Assembly (NCBI GenBank): GCA_002633025.1
Contig: NMRB01000796.1
Location: forward strand, 98,671-162,670
DNA: 64,000 nt
Direction: 5' to 3'
From: Notospermus geniculatus
Lineage: Eukaryota > Nemertea > Pilidiophora > Heteronemertea > Lineidae
The notes beneath the pieces were generated by a model. That model searched no databases. It worked only from the letters and a program-made list of their open reading frames with translations, and had not been told where the DNA came from. Shown in pieces: positions 1 through 11,039 of the stretch. How positions within the stretch are numbered: position 1 is the first letter of the stretch; each line of letters begins with the position of its first letter. A program made the position numbers and the translations under genes.

Positions 1-139
1 TTAAGGATAGATTTCTGGAAACTAATCTAACCGTGAAAAGTTGTCATGCACAACCTCGCTTATATCATGTAAATAGAATACTTTCACCAAAAATTAAAAT
101 AATATGATTTGGTTAAAAAGGAGTCGACGAAATATTTAC

Positions 140-1045
140 TATTTCACCTGTCGGCCATCTTGAAATCCAATATGGCGGCCACTTTACGTCATAAACATTG
201 TTACCATTCGATCGGGCGTACCCGAAAACATAGGTGCAGACACTTGAATTAACCTCGTATGTTGGCTAGAACCCGAGTAATGGCAAAAGACGTAGTCAGG
301 CCAGTGGCGAAAGTCGGCCATATTGGATTCAAGATGGCGGCCAACAGAGAGCGCGCTGCAGATGGCACCCGTCCTACAATCAAAGCCCCCACGGCGACCT
401 TGCACCAGGCTGAATATGAAGCTTCGGGAGCCAATATGTATTCATCTGAGGGTTTCTAAAGATAGGGTGACATTCCATTGTCGGCCATCTTGAAATCCAA
501 TATGGCGGCCACGTGACGTCATCAACAATGCCCTTATTCGATCGGGCGTACCCGAAAACATAGGTATAGACACTTGAATCACGTTGATACGTTGGATGGA
601 TCAGAAGTTATGGGAGAATGACGTAATCTGGCCTGTGCCGAAAAATCGGCCATATTGAATTCAAGATGGCTGCCAACAGAGGGCGCGCCGCAGATGCCAC
701 CCGTCCTTCAATTAAAGTAACAGCGCCATCCTTGCATCATGGCAAATAAGAAGTTTGGGAATCAATATCTGTATATCTGAGGCCTCCTGAAAGGAGGGGT
801 GGCATTTTATGGTAAATCGTCGAAAAATCCAATATGGCGGCCATGTGACGTCATCAACAATGCCACCATTCGATTGGGCATACCCGAAAACATAGGTCTA
901 GACATTTGATTTATGTTTTTATGTTGGCTAGAACAGAAATAATGGCCAAAATATGCATCCTGGCCGAACCATGGCGGCCATCTTTAAATCCAAGATGGCG
1001 GCCAACAGAGGGCGAATCCAGCGTGGCACCCGGTCCTATATAAAA
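140..1045. repeat. About 331-bp tandem satellite, three units
   Basis: Three successive units start near 149, 480 and about 817. Each has a block reading CCAATATGGCGGCCA, then a CGTCA core, then GGGC(G/A)TACCCGAAAACATAGG, followed by a second ATGGCGGCCA block. Units 1 and 2 are closest and unit 3 is more diverged. The short open frames here are not coding. The AAGATGGCGGC words resemble YY1-type sites but are simply part of the repeat. Confidence 0.85.
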
Positions 1046-1200
1046 AAGCATAAAAAGTTGTATCAGTGTGCCAAATTTCATAACTTTATACCAAAATGCA
1101 CGATTTTTGACCTTAGGGACTAGACTACTACGACCCTTTTTGTGGTGACAAGTCCAAATAACAACAAAATCCTTGACAACACCAGCTGCTTGAATTTCAG

Positions 1201-1383
1201 GTTATCCACTGGCCAAGTCCTGAAGAAAAAGACCAGATAGCACAAAATTCCCCAAGGTCAAGGATATATAAAATAGACGGTGTCATCGGATTGCTGGATG
1301 GCACACACATTCAGCTCTCTGGCTGCATTGGCGGAGGCAATGATTACATCAATAGGTTAAAATACCCATCAATGCAGCTGCAG
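1201..1383 (+). pseudogene. PIF/Harbinger (HARBI1-like) nuclease exon, isolated
   Basis: This 61-codon open stretch has the DDE_Tnp_4 signature: GVIGLLDGTHIQL holds the first catalytic Asp, and DYINRLK.PSMQLQ follows with the usual spacing. It is bounded by a plausible acceptor (TTGAATTTCAG) and donor (CAG then GTAAAC) and is in phase at both ends, so it looks like one internal exon. No neighbouring exon with the remaining catalytic residues was found. It is either a fragment of a HARBI1-type gene or of a Harbinger transposon. Confidence 0.7.
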
Positions 1384-1817
1384 GTAAACAGAATCATATT
1401 CATATTCATAAAGTCTTGAGAGCATCAACCATAAAAGAAGTGTCCAGACAGCAACCAGTGGAAATCCAATGCAAATCAAACAGTGAACAAGTCAGAAAAT
1501 CACATTCATCAAGAATTGCTTGATATTGTATGTAAATTTTAGCATAGGTCAGACCTTACTCATGAGCCGCAAAGAGGACAAAAAGTGAAAATACTTATTC
1601 CTCATCATGTCAAATATCTTGATTGAGGGTAAAAACAGAATCTCTAGGCTTTCTCTAGAACCACTGTGCCAAATAATAGGTGTGGCCTTTGATAAAATAG
1701 ATACATGTATAACCAAATAAAACAAATAACAACACCGACTACATATTACTTTTATTTAAACTTATTTATTTTTAACGAGGAGATCCAAACAGTCACGAAG
1801 ACCACTAGTCGGATCTC
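1384..1817. other. No gene seen; small inverted repeat
   Basis: No convincing coding sequence. Near the end lies a hairpin with 10-bp arms GAGGAGATCC (1777-1786) and GGATCTCCTC (1811-1820), directly next to the following tandem element. Confidence 0.4.
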
Positions 1818-2200
1818 CTCAAAGCCAAAGTACATTTACAAATAAGGGAGTATACAATAAATGAATACAACGAAGTAAAAATAAATAAATAACAGAATAA
1901 CAGAGGATATAGATGTTGAATGAGTATGGTGTAGTAATGAACATCCAGAAATATAGCACAAAGGCGACACACAAAATATATAAAAGGAGAGGTCGTCCTC
2001 CAGATTTTTTTTGCAAATTTTCGACCCCAAGCGGGGTCTTTTTCAGGCAGGCACTTTCTTGCAAAATACTACAGAAAAGACTGAGCTGAATCCTATATGT
2101 AGACCTGAAGTATCCTGAACAAACAGGACGTGTCAACAATTAAGGTTGAATAGAGGCCAAGCCCCATTGATTAGTTGCTAGACCTGATTACAAAAGGAGA

Positions 2201-2246
2201 TAAATATCAAGAAGTCAAATTCCAGAACTTGACTTCTTGATATTTA
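2201..2246. repeat. Perfect hairpin, unit A (18-bp stem)
   Basis: TAAATATCAAGAAGTCAA is followed by a 10-base loop and its exact complement. It is followed by the phrase CCTTGTGTGTCAATTTTTG, which recurs at several other places in the window. Confidence 0.8.
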
Positions 2247-2911
2247 CCACCTTGTGTGTCAATTTTTGTGCTTTTTTCTTTGGATTACAAGAGGAGAGTG
2301 TCTGTAAATTAGTGAGAGGTTGATTAGGCAGAAAGAAAAGAGTTTTATAAATCATGACAAGTATAATTTAAAATGAGCAAACGTATAACATGTAAAAATG
2401 AAAGAAAGAGCGAGTAAAAATATGGAAAGAAGATAATTAGAGATAATCTACATATAGATTAACAAGATAATCTAAATATGGGACTCAGCTCAGTCTTTTC
2501 TTTAGTATTTTGCAAGAAAGTGCCTGCCTGACAAAGCCAAAGTACATTTACAAATAAGGGAGTATACAATAAATGAATACAACGAAGTAAAAATAAATAA
2601 ATAACAGAATAACAGAGGATATAAATGTTGAATGAGTATGGTGTAGTAATGAACATCCAGAAATATAGCACAAAGGCGACACACAAAATATATAAAAGGA
2701 GAGGTCGTCCTCCAGATTTTTTTGCAAATTTTCGACCCCAAGCGGGATCTTTTTCAGGCAGGCACTTTCTTGCAAAACACTACAGAAAAGACTGAGCTGA
2801 ATCCTATATGTAGATCTGAAGTATCCTGAACAAACAGGACGTGTCAACAATTAAGGTTGAATAGAGGCCAAGCCCCATTGATTAGTTGCTAGACCTGATT
2901 ACAAAAGGAGA

Positions 2912-2957
2912 TAAATATCAAGAAGTCAACTTCCAGAACTTGACTTCTTGATATTTA
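2912..2957. repeat. Perfect hairpin, unit B (18-bp stem)
   Basis: Same stem as in unit A; the loop differs by one base. The stem is unchanged between the two copies. Confidence 0.8.
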
Positions 2958-3242
2958 CCACCTTGTGTGTCAATTTTTGTGCTTTCTTCTTTGGATTACA
3001 AAAGGAGAGTGTCTGTAAATTAGTGAGAGGTTGATAAGGCAGAAAGAAAAGAGTTTTATAAATCATGACAAGTATAATTTAAAATGAGCAAACGTATAAC
3101 ATGTAAAAATGAAAGAAAGAGCGAGTAAAAATATGGAAAGAAGAAAGTTAGAGATAATCTACATATAGATTAACAAGATAATCTAAATATGGGACTCAGC
3201 TCAGTCAGTCTTTTCTTTAGTTTTTTGCAAGAAAGTGTCTGC

Positions 3243-3275
3243 CTGAAGAAGACCCCGGTTGGGGTCGAAACTTTT
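3243..3275 (+). other. Hammerhead-like half motif at element end
   Basis: CTGAAGA is followed by the stem GACCCC-GGTT-GGGGTC and then GAAAC. This matches the order CUGAnGA, helix II, GAAA of a hammerhead ribozyme core. Flanking TTTTGCAAG and TTTTCAAAA could pair weakly as a third helix. No clear GUH cleavage triplet could be placed, so activity is unproven; it may be a decayed or structural end of a Penelope-like element. Confidence 0.35.
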
Positions 3276-3381
3276 CAAAAAATTACTGAGGACGACCTCT
3301 CCTTTTATATTGTGTAGTAATGAACAATGTATGGTATGGTATAAAATCCCAGGCATCCACCATTTAATTTTGGAATTGGGA

Positions 3382-3705
3382 TCAGAGGTCGAATCGTCTA
3401 CTTTTTAACAGGAATTTCTGTACCGCTTTGAAAATCAAGATGTTTTTGTCTGTTGTTAAGTTTTCTGAACCGTCCATTAATATTTCTAAAAAGTCGTTTG
3501 TTTCTCTGTTGGATGTAGGTAATAATAGGAAGTGGTGGGTACCTGGGGCAATTATTTGAGTAAGATCCTGGAGTAACTGTCTTCTTAGGGCAATGCAGCC
3601 GGTGATGCCCCACTGTGTTGTCCGAGGAAAGACAGCATTGTCCGAGGAAAGACAGAAAGGGTGTTGCATGGTTTTGACGTAGAGTTTGCCCCGAAGGGGC
3701 AACAC
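3382..3705 (-). CDS. Unrecognised open stretch, possible gene fragment
   Basis: A 107-codon minus-strand frame contains the phrases LPLRGKLYVKTMQ and LSSDNAVFPRTTQ and looks more protein-like than the surrounding frames. It matches no family I recognise. A direct duplication of about 20 bp (TGTCCGAGGAAAGACAG twice, near 3625-3660) lies within it. The true boundaries are unknown and it may be a relic. Confidence 0.2.
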   Translation of the reverse strand: MLPLRGKLYVKTMQHPFCLSSDNAVFPRTTQWGITGCIALRRQLLQDLTQIIAPGTHHFLLLPTSNRETNDFLEILMDGSENLTTDKNILIFKAVQKFLLKSRRFDL

Positions 3706-4227
3706 GGTCAGTTAGTGACAGTGGATGGACCAAACAGGTAAGGGGCCATCTCAAAATAAAAGTGAAGCAAAAACCAAAGCTTTTCAGTCTAGGGGGAGAG
3801 GGTTTTCATCTCGAAGGTCAAAAGTTTGTTTTTCATACCACTTTTCTTCCATCTACATGTACATGCAGGGTATATGCAGTTTGTGGTTTAAGATGTCGTT
3901 CCTGAACTACATTGGTCCTGCAAGACCACAAATTCTGATATTTGGTGGTCATGATAGTCATTTGGTGGTCATGATAGTCATTTGTATGTTAAACTGCTTG
4001 AAGAGGCCAGGGCAAATAATATTATTTTTCTCGAACTGTCGGCCCATACCAGCAATTGGTTGCAGCCATTGGATAGGTGAATACTCCCAGCCTGTAGATT
4101 TCCAGTATCCTACATTTTAAATCATGGTGGTGTAGTTTTCTAAGTGCTCTCACCAACATATAAACACTACAACGGCCTTTCAGGTCAGTGTACGGTCCTC
4201 TCAAGGAAGGATGGAATGAAGCGTGTC
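3706..4227. other. No gene seen
   Basis: Short open frames only. A 20-bp phrase (TTTGGTGGTCATGATAGTCA) is directly duplicated near 3941-3980. The end of this stretch borders the repeat tail that truncates the DIRS remnant. Confidence 0.3.
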
Positions 4228-4281
4228 AGGAAATGATGCAAAGAAGAAAGCACAAAAATTGACACACAAAGTGGTAAATAT
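4228..4281 (-). repeat. Shared repeat tail module
   Basis: Read on the minus strand, this holds ATATTTACCACTTTGTGTGT followed by a T-rich run, essentially the same as the sequence after the hairpins at 2241-2290 and 2951-3000 and a shorter form at 29683-29720. It interrupts the reverse-transcriptase frame just after the YLDD motif, so it marks an insertion breakpoint. Confidence 0.6.
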
Positions 4282-4924
4282 AAACCCTAGCTCTTGCAGC
4301 AGGATAGCAGCAGTTTCTATTGCCTGCTCGGAGATGGCAGTTGTATCTTCGGCCGAAAAAGTGTCATCAAGGTATCCTGATATTGTTATGAAAGTTCCCC
4401 TGCCCTACCTGAGGCAGCACCATGGTATAATTGGTGAATATTCGAGGTCCACAGGCAAGGCCATTAGGGAGCGCTGTGAATTGGTAAAGTGTATCATTAT
4501 ACTGAAACCTCAAGTACTTCCTGTGGCCTGGATGTATGGACAGACTGTAATAGGCATAAGTCAAGGCTTGCCAGAATGCTTTCTTTGTGAATAAGTCTAA
4601 GAACAGACTCCATAGAGTCCATCTTGAAATGGTGATATTCCACGAACTCATTCAGCTGCTTCAGGTTCAGGATCATTCTAAACTTTCCCTTTTCTCTCGA
4701 AGGAAAATATTAGAAATGAACTCCCCTGGTTCATGCTCCACCATTTCTATAACCTCTTTTTCGAGAAGCGATTTCCTCATGAAGGAACTGGGGTTCAACC
4801 TCCGAGAAGCGAATCTGATGTAGGACATGCCGCTGTTGTGGCTCACTTGTGAAAGGAATTTTGAAGCCGGTTATGGCGTCTAAAATATGCTGATCAGACG
4901 TCAGCTGAGCCCATTTCTGGAGCT
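4282..4924 (-). pseudogene. DIRS-type reverse transcriptase remnant
   Basis: On the minus strand, successive frames read KWAQLTSDQHILDAITG, FRMILNLKQLNEFVEYH, AYYSLSIHPGHRKYLRF, LYQFTALPNGLACGPRIFT and finally GYLDDTF at about 4363-4377. This order is typical of DIRS1-group reverse transcriptases, with YLDD as the catalytic motif. At least three frameshifts separate the segments. The RNase H, methylase and tyrosine-recombinase regions of a DIRS element are not seen, so this is a dead fragment cut off by the repeat at 4228-4281. Confidence 0.75.
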
Positions 4925-5135
4925 TAGTACTCAGACAGCCTACCTGCCCTAAAGTACTTCCACATGGTAAGATAGGTAGGAGGGTTGATTAAATTGGATT
5001 TTTCCCCCTGAAACTTGCCTACCGGTTGACAATTTTCCGCCTCGCTTACTTCATGGCCGCCATGTTGCTCGTCTGGCCTCGTTTCTCATAGACGGTCATA
5101 ATTTGTAAACCGTCATGTCATTGGTGGCGTTTTAG

Positions 5136-5243
5136 GAAGGAGAAGAACGACACCGCCGAAGGGCAAAAGAAAATGAAGCTCAGAAAAGGGAAGAATCCAG
5201 TGATGAGGATACTAGTATCGAAAATGGTGATGAGGAATACAAT
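5136..5243 (+). CDS. Candidate internal exon, charged protein, family unknown
   Basis: Thirty-six codons lie between an acceptor (GGCGTTTTAG) and a possible donor (AAT then GTACAT), and the exon is symmetric (phase 0). The translation is Arg-rich then acidic: HRRRAKENEAQKREES and SSDEDTSIENGDEEY. This composition is unlike the flanking AT-rich non-coding sequence, but no neighbouring exons were recognised, so the call is weak. Confidence 0.3.
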
Positions 5244-6221
5244 GTACATACAAACAACAAGCAAACATTCTTACACACACCATACAGTTATCACTAACTG
5301 TAACAGTCAGTAACAACAATGCAACTGCAAAGCATCATACAGAAGTACATGTACGCAAGTCTAAGGCAAGAAATTTTACATGTCTAATTACCAGTACTAC
5401 AAAACTTGCAACACTTAACTGCAATGGTACATTACAGCTAAATTAGGAAAGCATATGTGAGAAAACCCGGCCAAAGTCGCTGGGAAGTGATATACATGTC
5501 ATATGCCTTGACCATACCTGATCTTTGCTGCACCGTCGATAACGCTTTATTTACCACAAACAGACTGTCGCTTTTTTATTGTGATGACACACCCTATATA
5601 AGTAGGTATCCTAAGCCTAGCACAAAATCCTTAGCCAACAATGGCCCAGTGGGGAACCTCCAGAAAAAAGCTCCATGTTCAGCTCGCTGTAGAAATTTTA
5701 ATATTCAATGTATTTCAATAAAAATTTGTCAGTAAATCATGTATAGCTTCCTTGTCAGTGTCCTTTTTGCCATTTTAAAAAATATTGAGGTGCGCAGGAG
5801 TTACAGCCCTCCAAACTTGTCAAACATTTCACAGTTTTCTCACCTTTTCGACCCATCGGCCGTTGGAATCCTGCCCAGTGATTTACCCAAGCCAAGCTTC
5901 TAGGATCTAGCGCTCTGGCGCCAATCAACATTTCGTTCTAAAATTAGTCTCCCGAGCTAGCCACTGTCATGACGTGTCCGCCGATATGCATTTCACTGGG
6001 AACTTTCGTTTGTTTCGTTAAAAAAAATCAAATTCAAACCTAAACTCAGCTAATTTGATACCTTACGAACAATTATCACCCAAGTGTTTCATATCACTGA
6101 AAAGGTAATTTTTCAGGCAATAAAAGTAGCGAAAGTTTGAAGAAATTCCATGTAGCGCGAATCGGCGCACTGCGACTAACTGGCTAACTCCGCACGTCAA
6201 ATTCAAAACAATTTGAACACA
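5244..6221. other. No gene seen; upstream region of the large gene
   Basis: No convincing coding sequence. The last few hundred bases before 6222 are presumably the promoter and 5' leader of the large gene, but no TATA box or initiator could be assigned with confidence. One open frame at 5457-5735 shows no splice context or motif. Confidence 0.3.
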
Positions 6222-9200
6222 ATGGCGAGTGAGAACGATGTTGAAATTTCTTCCGATAAAGACCCCGATTTAGTACCGTTGGAGGATATATTTCCTGAAA
6301 TAGGTAAGTTTATTTCATGACCAACATATTAAAGAACACATGCAATAAGGTATTTGCTAATAATTTGCAGTAGTTCGAATGGTACGAGGCGATATTTGTT
6401 GCATCGTTGGAGAGATTTTCAAATTATTCCACTGCATGCTTTCCCAGCTGGTGTTGATGCGGCCACTTCACGGCTTCTTTTCAAGATGTTCTCGTCTATC
6501 TTTCCAGCTGAAATTAAATCAACTTGCTTATTATATATCTTAAATCATTACCTAGTCACTTTTTTGCCGAAATATATCTTAGTTTTGGAAAAATTTTGTG
6601 CTGAAGGTGAACAAATGTATTTTCAACCTCGGCTCCATCATGCGGGTCGCTAATTAGTGTAGTGTAGATGTGTGTATTGATCTCTTCACACTACTGCAGT
6701 CGAGGTTGATTTATACAGCATGTTCCAGTAAAGATACCCCAGTATTTGTTTGCTAGGGGATGTTGCTGCTGGAAAATTCATTGTTTATGGTTATAAAATT
6801 GTTTGATTTTATACAGATTGGTATGGGTAGGGGCCTAGTTTATTGGGGCCTTGTTTATTTTACTATGTAGAGGAAATTAGGCCAATCAATTGGGCCTTAG
6901 GGCCTTCTGTGTAGGCCTAGAGCAAGAGGAAGATTTTTATTTCAACAATGGCTCCTCTGCTTTTTGGTATTATCCAGACTCCATCATTCCTGTTTATTTT
7001 CCAGATGATGATGTGAAGGCAACACTAAAGAGTGTCTTGCTGGCAAAGGGGCGTGGGCGGCGGCCAACTCTCCCTAAGAACTTGGAATCCAAGAACAGGC
7101 TACTTCTGCAGCTGTACGCTCTAAAAGTCGGTGCAGGGTCTTCATGGACTGATGCATCGAAATGGATGAAGACTCTCTTCCCCCGATATCCATCGGAAAA
7201 AGTACGCCATTTGATTGAAAGTACGGTGTTGGCAGCTCAGAGGATAAAAGATCGCGAGGAAAGACAGTCGTTTTATTCAAAAACAAGAGACTTGTCTTTT
7301 GTAGGAAAATATTGTGCAGCATTGGAACTGTCAAGTGTCAACTTACAGGACCTCACCCTTCTCCCAGAGAAATGGACAAGTGAAACCCCCCCGAGGCTAA
7401 CAAATGGTGCGGCAGTAGAACTGCTAGACTGGTGCAAAAGTGAATGTAGCCTTGACTATTTGGTGGTGGTTTTTAGTACACTTGCTCCTGAGATGTCTTA
7501 TGAAAAGAAGAAACTTGAAAAGGCAATTTTAAAAGTGCGAGATGAATTCAGGAAAAAAAATAAATCCAAATCAAGGAATTGTGATGCTGGGAGTCAGTAC
7601 TATGCCGAACTGTTTGTAGCACCGGCAGATTCTAAGGTCATTGGTGATGATTCCTGCCGGGTGCCTGCTTGTCAATATGTTTCTGACACTGTGTGCTCTG
7701 TGTCTAGTGATAATGACAACGGATGCATGGACACAGAGTCGCATCCCAATCTGGAAGTGGCAAGTTCTTGTGACACTTCAACTGAAATCCGTCCAGACAT
7801 GTCAGGCAGAACTTGTCCTAAAATCTCTCCAGATGAAACTTGTGCTAAAACCTCTCTAGATCATGCTTGTGCTACATGTGATATTCCTCAGGATTTTAAT
7901 AGTGAACGTTTATTCTCCAACATCAACCAGTTGGAGAAAAATCTTGCAATGGAACAGCAAAAAACTGAAACATTAGGATACAAAATTGCGGATACTGTTC
8001 GTAAGTTCAAGAACAATTTAAAACGAAAACAATCTGAGCTTGATTCAGTGCAGAATGAATTAGATGGACTTAAAAGACGGAGGACTTATCGCAAAAACAA
8101 GCGAAAGGAGAAATATCTAAGTGAAAAAGAGAAAGTTTTGGATCAGAAATTGAGTACGGTTGCGTGTTTGTATGATTCCAGCTCAGGTAAAGTTAGTCAG
8201 CTTGAAAAAAAGGTGCTGTGTTTGGAGAATGAAATTTCTGAAAATCTTGTGAAAATAGCCGATTTAGAAAATCAGGTCCGAAAACTGAAGAAATCTGTGA
8301 GAAATCAGAAGTTACTCGTTAATTTTCACAAAGATAGGCAACAGAACTTTAACAAACAACTAAAGGGGTTAAAGTCTGAATTTTCTGTTGTTGAATCAGA
8401 ACTCATTGACTTGAAGAGTGAATCAGAATGCATACAAACTAGAAATGGGAATCAGTTTACTGAAAATGTTGAAAAATGTACGATGGAGTTGGTTGGTGAG
8501 CTTGATGTGTCAACTGAAAAATGTGCTAAGATTATGAAGTCAGTGTGTTTCTGGTTATTTGGTCAGGATGTGCCTCTCTCTCAACTCCCCTCTGCAGATA
8601 CTGCAACCAACATGGCCGATCGTGCTCATGCATTAAGCAAAATTCAGGTCACTGAAAAAATTCAAGAACATGAAAGGTGGAACTTCCATAGCGATGGTAC
8701 CACCCGTGACCACAAAAAAATTATGGGTCAGCAAATCAGTCTCGACTCAGGAGAAATGTTATCCGCTGGCTTTTCTCCAATTGCTGTTGAGGATCAACAT
8801 ACTCTTTTGGACAATGCTGTTGCGATGCTGGAGGAGTTGGCTGATGTATCCGCTGAGGATGGGGTTGAGAAAGAAGCACTCGTGAAGTCCTTACTTGAGA
8901 AAATGTTTGCTCTGATGTCTGACCGTGCCAGTGTTAACAAGGCATTTAACAGAAACTTAAATGAGTACAGAAAGGAACAACTTGGCTCTGAAACAGATTT
9001 GCATTTCTTGTACTGCAATGCACATTTCTTGCTAGGATTGTCAAATGCATGTGAACAAACCTTGAAAGAATTTGAGAAAGCTTTGATTTCTGAAATAGGA
9101 AGCAAACTGGGACGTGATAATGAGCCAAAATTCATGAGATTTCAATCAAGTTCTGAGTCCGCTGCAGCACGTTTCATCCGCACTGGTTGTGATGTCTTAG

Positions 9201-10888
9201 GGCCAAGGGGTGACGAAAAAAATGGTTGTAGAATGGATTGGGAGTCATACTGTACTGAAACGTTGGGTAGCAAGTCATATGTTCAAAGTTTTAGAATGAA
9301 CAGGTTCAACAACTTTTTTGAAGGGGCTGCTGCATTGTATCACCATTGTCAAGAAATCTTAAATTTTCTTGGAAATTACAAGGAAAATGCCAACTTGAAG
9401 CTGCAGAGTGTTAACTATGATGCACGGTGTTCTGAGTTGATGGCCCTTGTACGTGCCTTGGGTATTGTATTTTACAAGATCACTGGTCCTTTTTGGAAAC
9501 TTTTAGAGAGTGAGACTGAGTATGTTGACCTGTACAAGTATGTGCAGGGTATGCTAGCTTGCTTTCGAAGCTGGAAAGAAGATCCCTCAGATTTGCTTCT
9601 TGAAGACCATCCTGGTATTTTCAAAGACTTTGTTGTTCATGGTGGAGAGGTCTTACATTCTCTCTACAAGGTTGATGATGATATTGGTAATGTCACCAGG
9701 AGGGCTCTGCAGCAGCTTATGGCTTCTTTCATTGTGGTAACTGAAAGACAGTTGGATGATTTTATTGAGGGTGGTACGTATGGCAGTGAACCAACAGCGG
9801 AATTGAGGGCAAAAATGAAACACTGTCGGTTGACCAATCTTGTGTCCGAGAATGAATTTGGTGATTTGGATTTCAGCCAGTTCAGACGAAGACATGCATC
9901 ACTTCATTTTCATTCTGGGGTACAAATGGTCAAACAAAATCAAACTGTTTCCCGATGGCTGAAGTCAAAACCTCCAGCAGAGCAGTCCAAATTGTTGACT
10001 CGGGCCAGAAAACAAGGTAAACGTCTAAGGGCAAAACACAGGGAAAGTGAAAAACTAGTTCTGAAAAAATTGAAAGAGAGGTTAGATGCCCATCACAGGA
10101 AAAACCAAGAGAAGCTGGCTGCCCAGGATGCTCAAAAAAAGCAACTCTTGCAGAAGGTTAAACTTCATGGTGGCCCATGCGCATGCCCTAGTGATGTAGA
10201 CAACATTTTGTCAGATTGTGAAAGCGAAGCACAGAGGGTTAATGTCCTTAAAGATGAATATAGGTATTTGAAATGTGTTCTTGGTGTGACTGACAAGAGA
10301 CTGATCATGGGCAAAAAGAAATCACCTGAACTTGAGAAAGATTTGAAGTTGGTACTAGGTCAGACTGGGGAGCAAGTTCAGCCTTCTGTTGCCATGGATA
10401 CTGAGGTTGATGACGATAATTTTGATGGGCGTCTTGTCAATGTTGTGATACCAATTTACGAGTCTGAAACTGAGAGTGACAATGTAAAAGAACATGATGA
10501 AGAGACTGTTGTGACAAAGAAAAGTAGACCGAGAGAAAATTTATCTACTGATGGGGTCAAAGAAACTCAGGACACCCCGAAATGTGCCCCTGAGCCTGAG
10601 TTCACTTTTGGGAAGCCAGGGACTTGGGTAGCTGTGGCCTTTGACCAGGGATATTTCATTGGCGAAGTGACAGATGTCAAAAGTACTACTTTGGCTACTG
10701 TTCAGTTTCTGACTAGAGGGTACTTGGGCAATTTCCGTTGGCCTCGTGTGTCAGACACCTGTGATGTTGAATCTGAATTTGTCTTTGCATATGATTTCCA
10801 AGTCACGAAGACTGGTCGTGCGTTTGATATCCCTGAAATTGATTACTTGGAAGTCCTGTACAATTCATTCAAGGAAACACATTTCTAA
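6222..10888 (+). CDS. Large two-exon gene, RNase H-fold transposase-like protein of undescribed family
   Basis: Exon 1 (6222-6303) starts with ATG in the context ACACAATGG, encodes an acidic 27-residue leader and ends at GTAAGT. Exon 2 (6921-10888) is one open frame; an acceptor at GGCCTAG joins it in phase, giving about 1349 residues (splice inferred). Residues about 360-560 form a long coiled coil rich in Lys and Glu. From about 610 the chain reads HSDGTTRDHKK, then MSDRASVNKAF near 690 and YCNAHFLLGL near 725. That resembles a DDE/RNase H-fold transposase with two Asp motifs and a CxxH segment; the third acidic residue is uncertain. After a second basic helix comes GGPCACPSDVDN and a C-terminal module starting GTWVAVAFDQGYFIGEV. 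No internal stop or frameshift was found, which contrasts with every other transposon gene here. It could be a live transposase or a domesticated gene. Confidence 0.7.
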
Positions 10889-11039
10889 ATCTACTCAATG
10901 ATTGTAATTATATTGAATTTGACATACATGTAGCTGTATGGAAGACAGGTTTTGCCAAGGATCAGGAGTAAATATTATTTCTCTTTGTGCGTCTCATCCA
11001 ATTTGAAAGAAAACACTGTGAAACTGACAATTTTATGAA

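Larger units (their letters stand above)
1818..3246. repeat. Tandem pair of a 715-bp element with terminal hairpin motif
   Basis: Unit A (1818-2531) and unit B (2533-3246) are nearly identical, apart from small changes, and abut head to tail. Each contains, on the minus strand, GACCCC..GGGGTC stems (2023-2038 and 2734-2749) next to TTTTGCAA words, a long internal hairpin, and the closing phrase GCAAGAAAGTG.CTGCCTGA. After unit B the phrase runs on into a plus-strand GACCCCGGTTGGGGTC hairpin followed by GAAA. Open frames on the minus strand are low-complexity and not believed. The layout recalls Penelope-like tandem ends or non-autonomous retrozyme-like repeats, but no reverse transcriptase is present. 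Confidence 0.75.

Noticed and set aside
1819-2850. Minus-strand frames with many aromatic residues that look like membrane proteins
   Set aside because: They repeat exactly with the 715-bp unit, are AT-driven and change frame between copies; no coding constraint.
6890-6920. Start of the large protein at the TTG at 6890
   Set aside because: A non-ATG start is unlikely in an animal gene; a stop precedes it, and an upstream ATG exon with a GTAAGT donor joins in phase at 6921.
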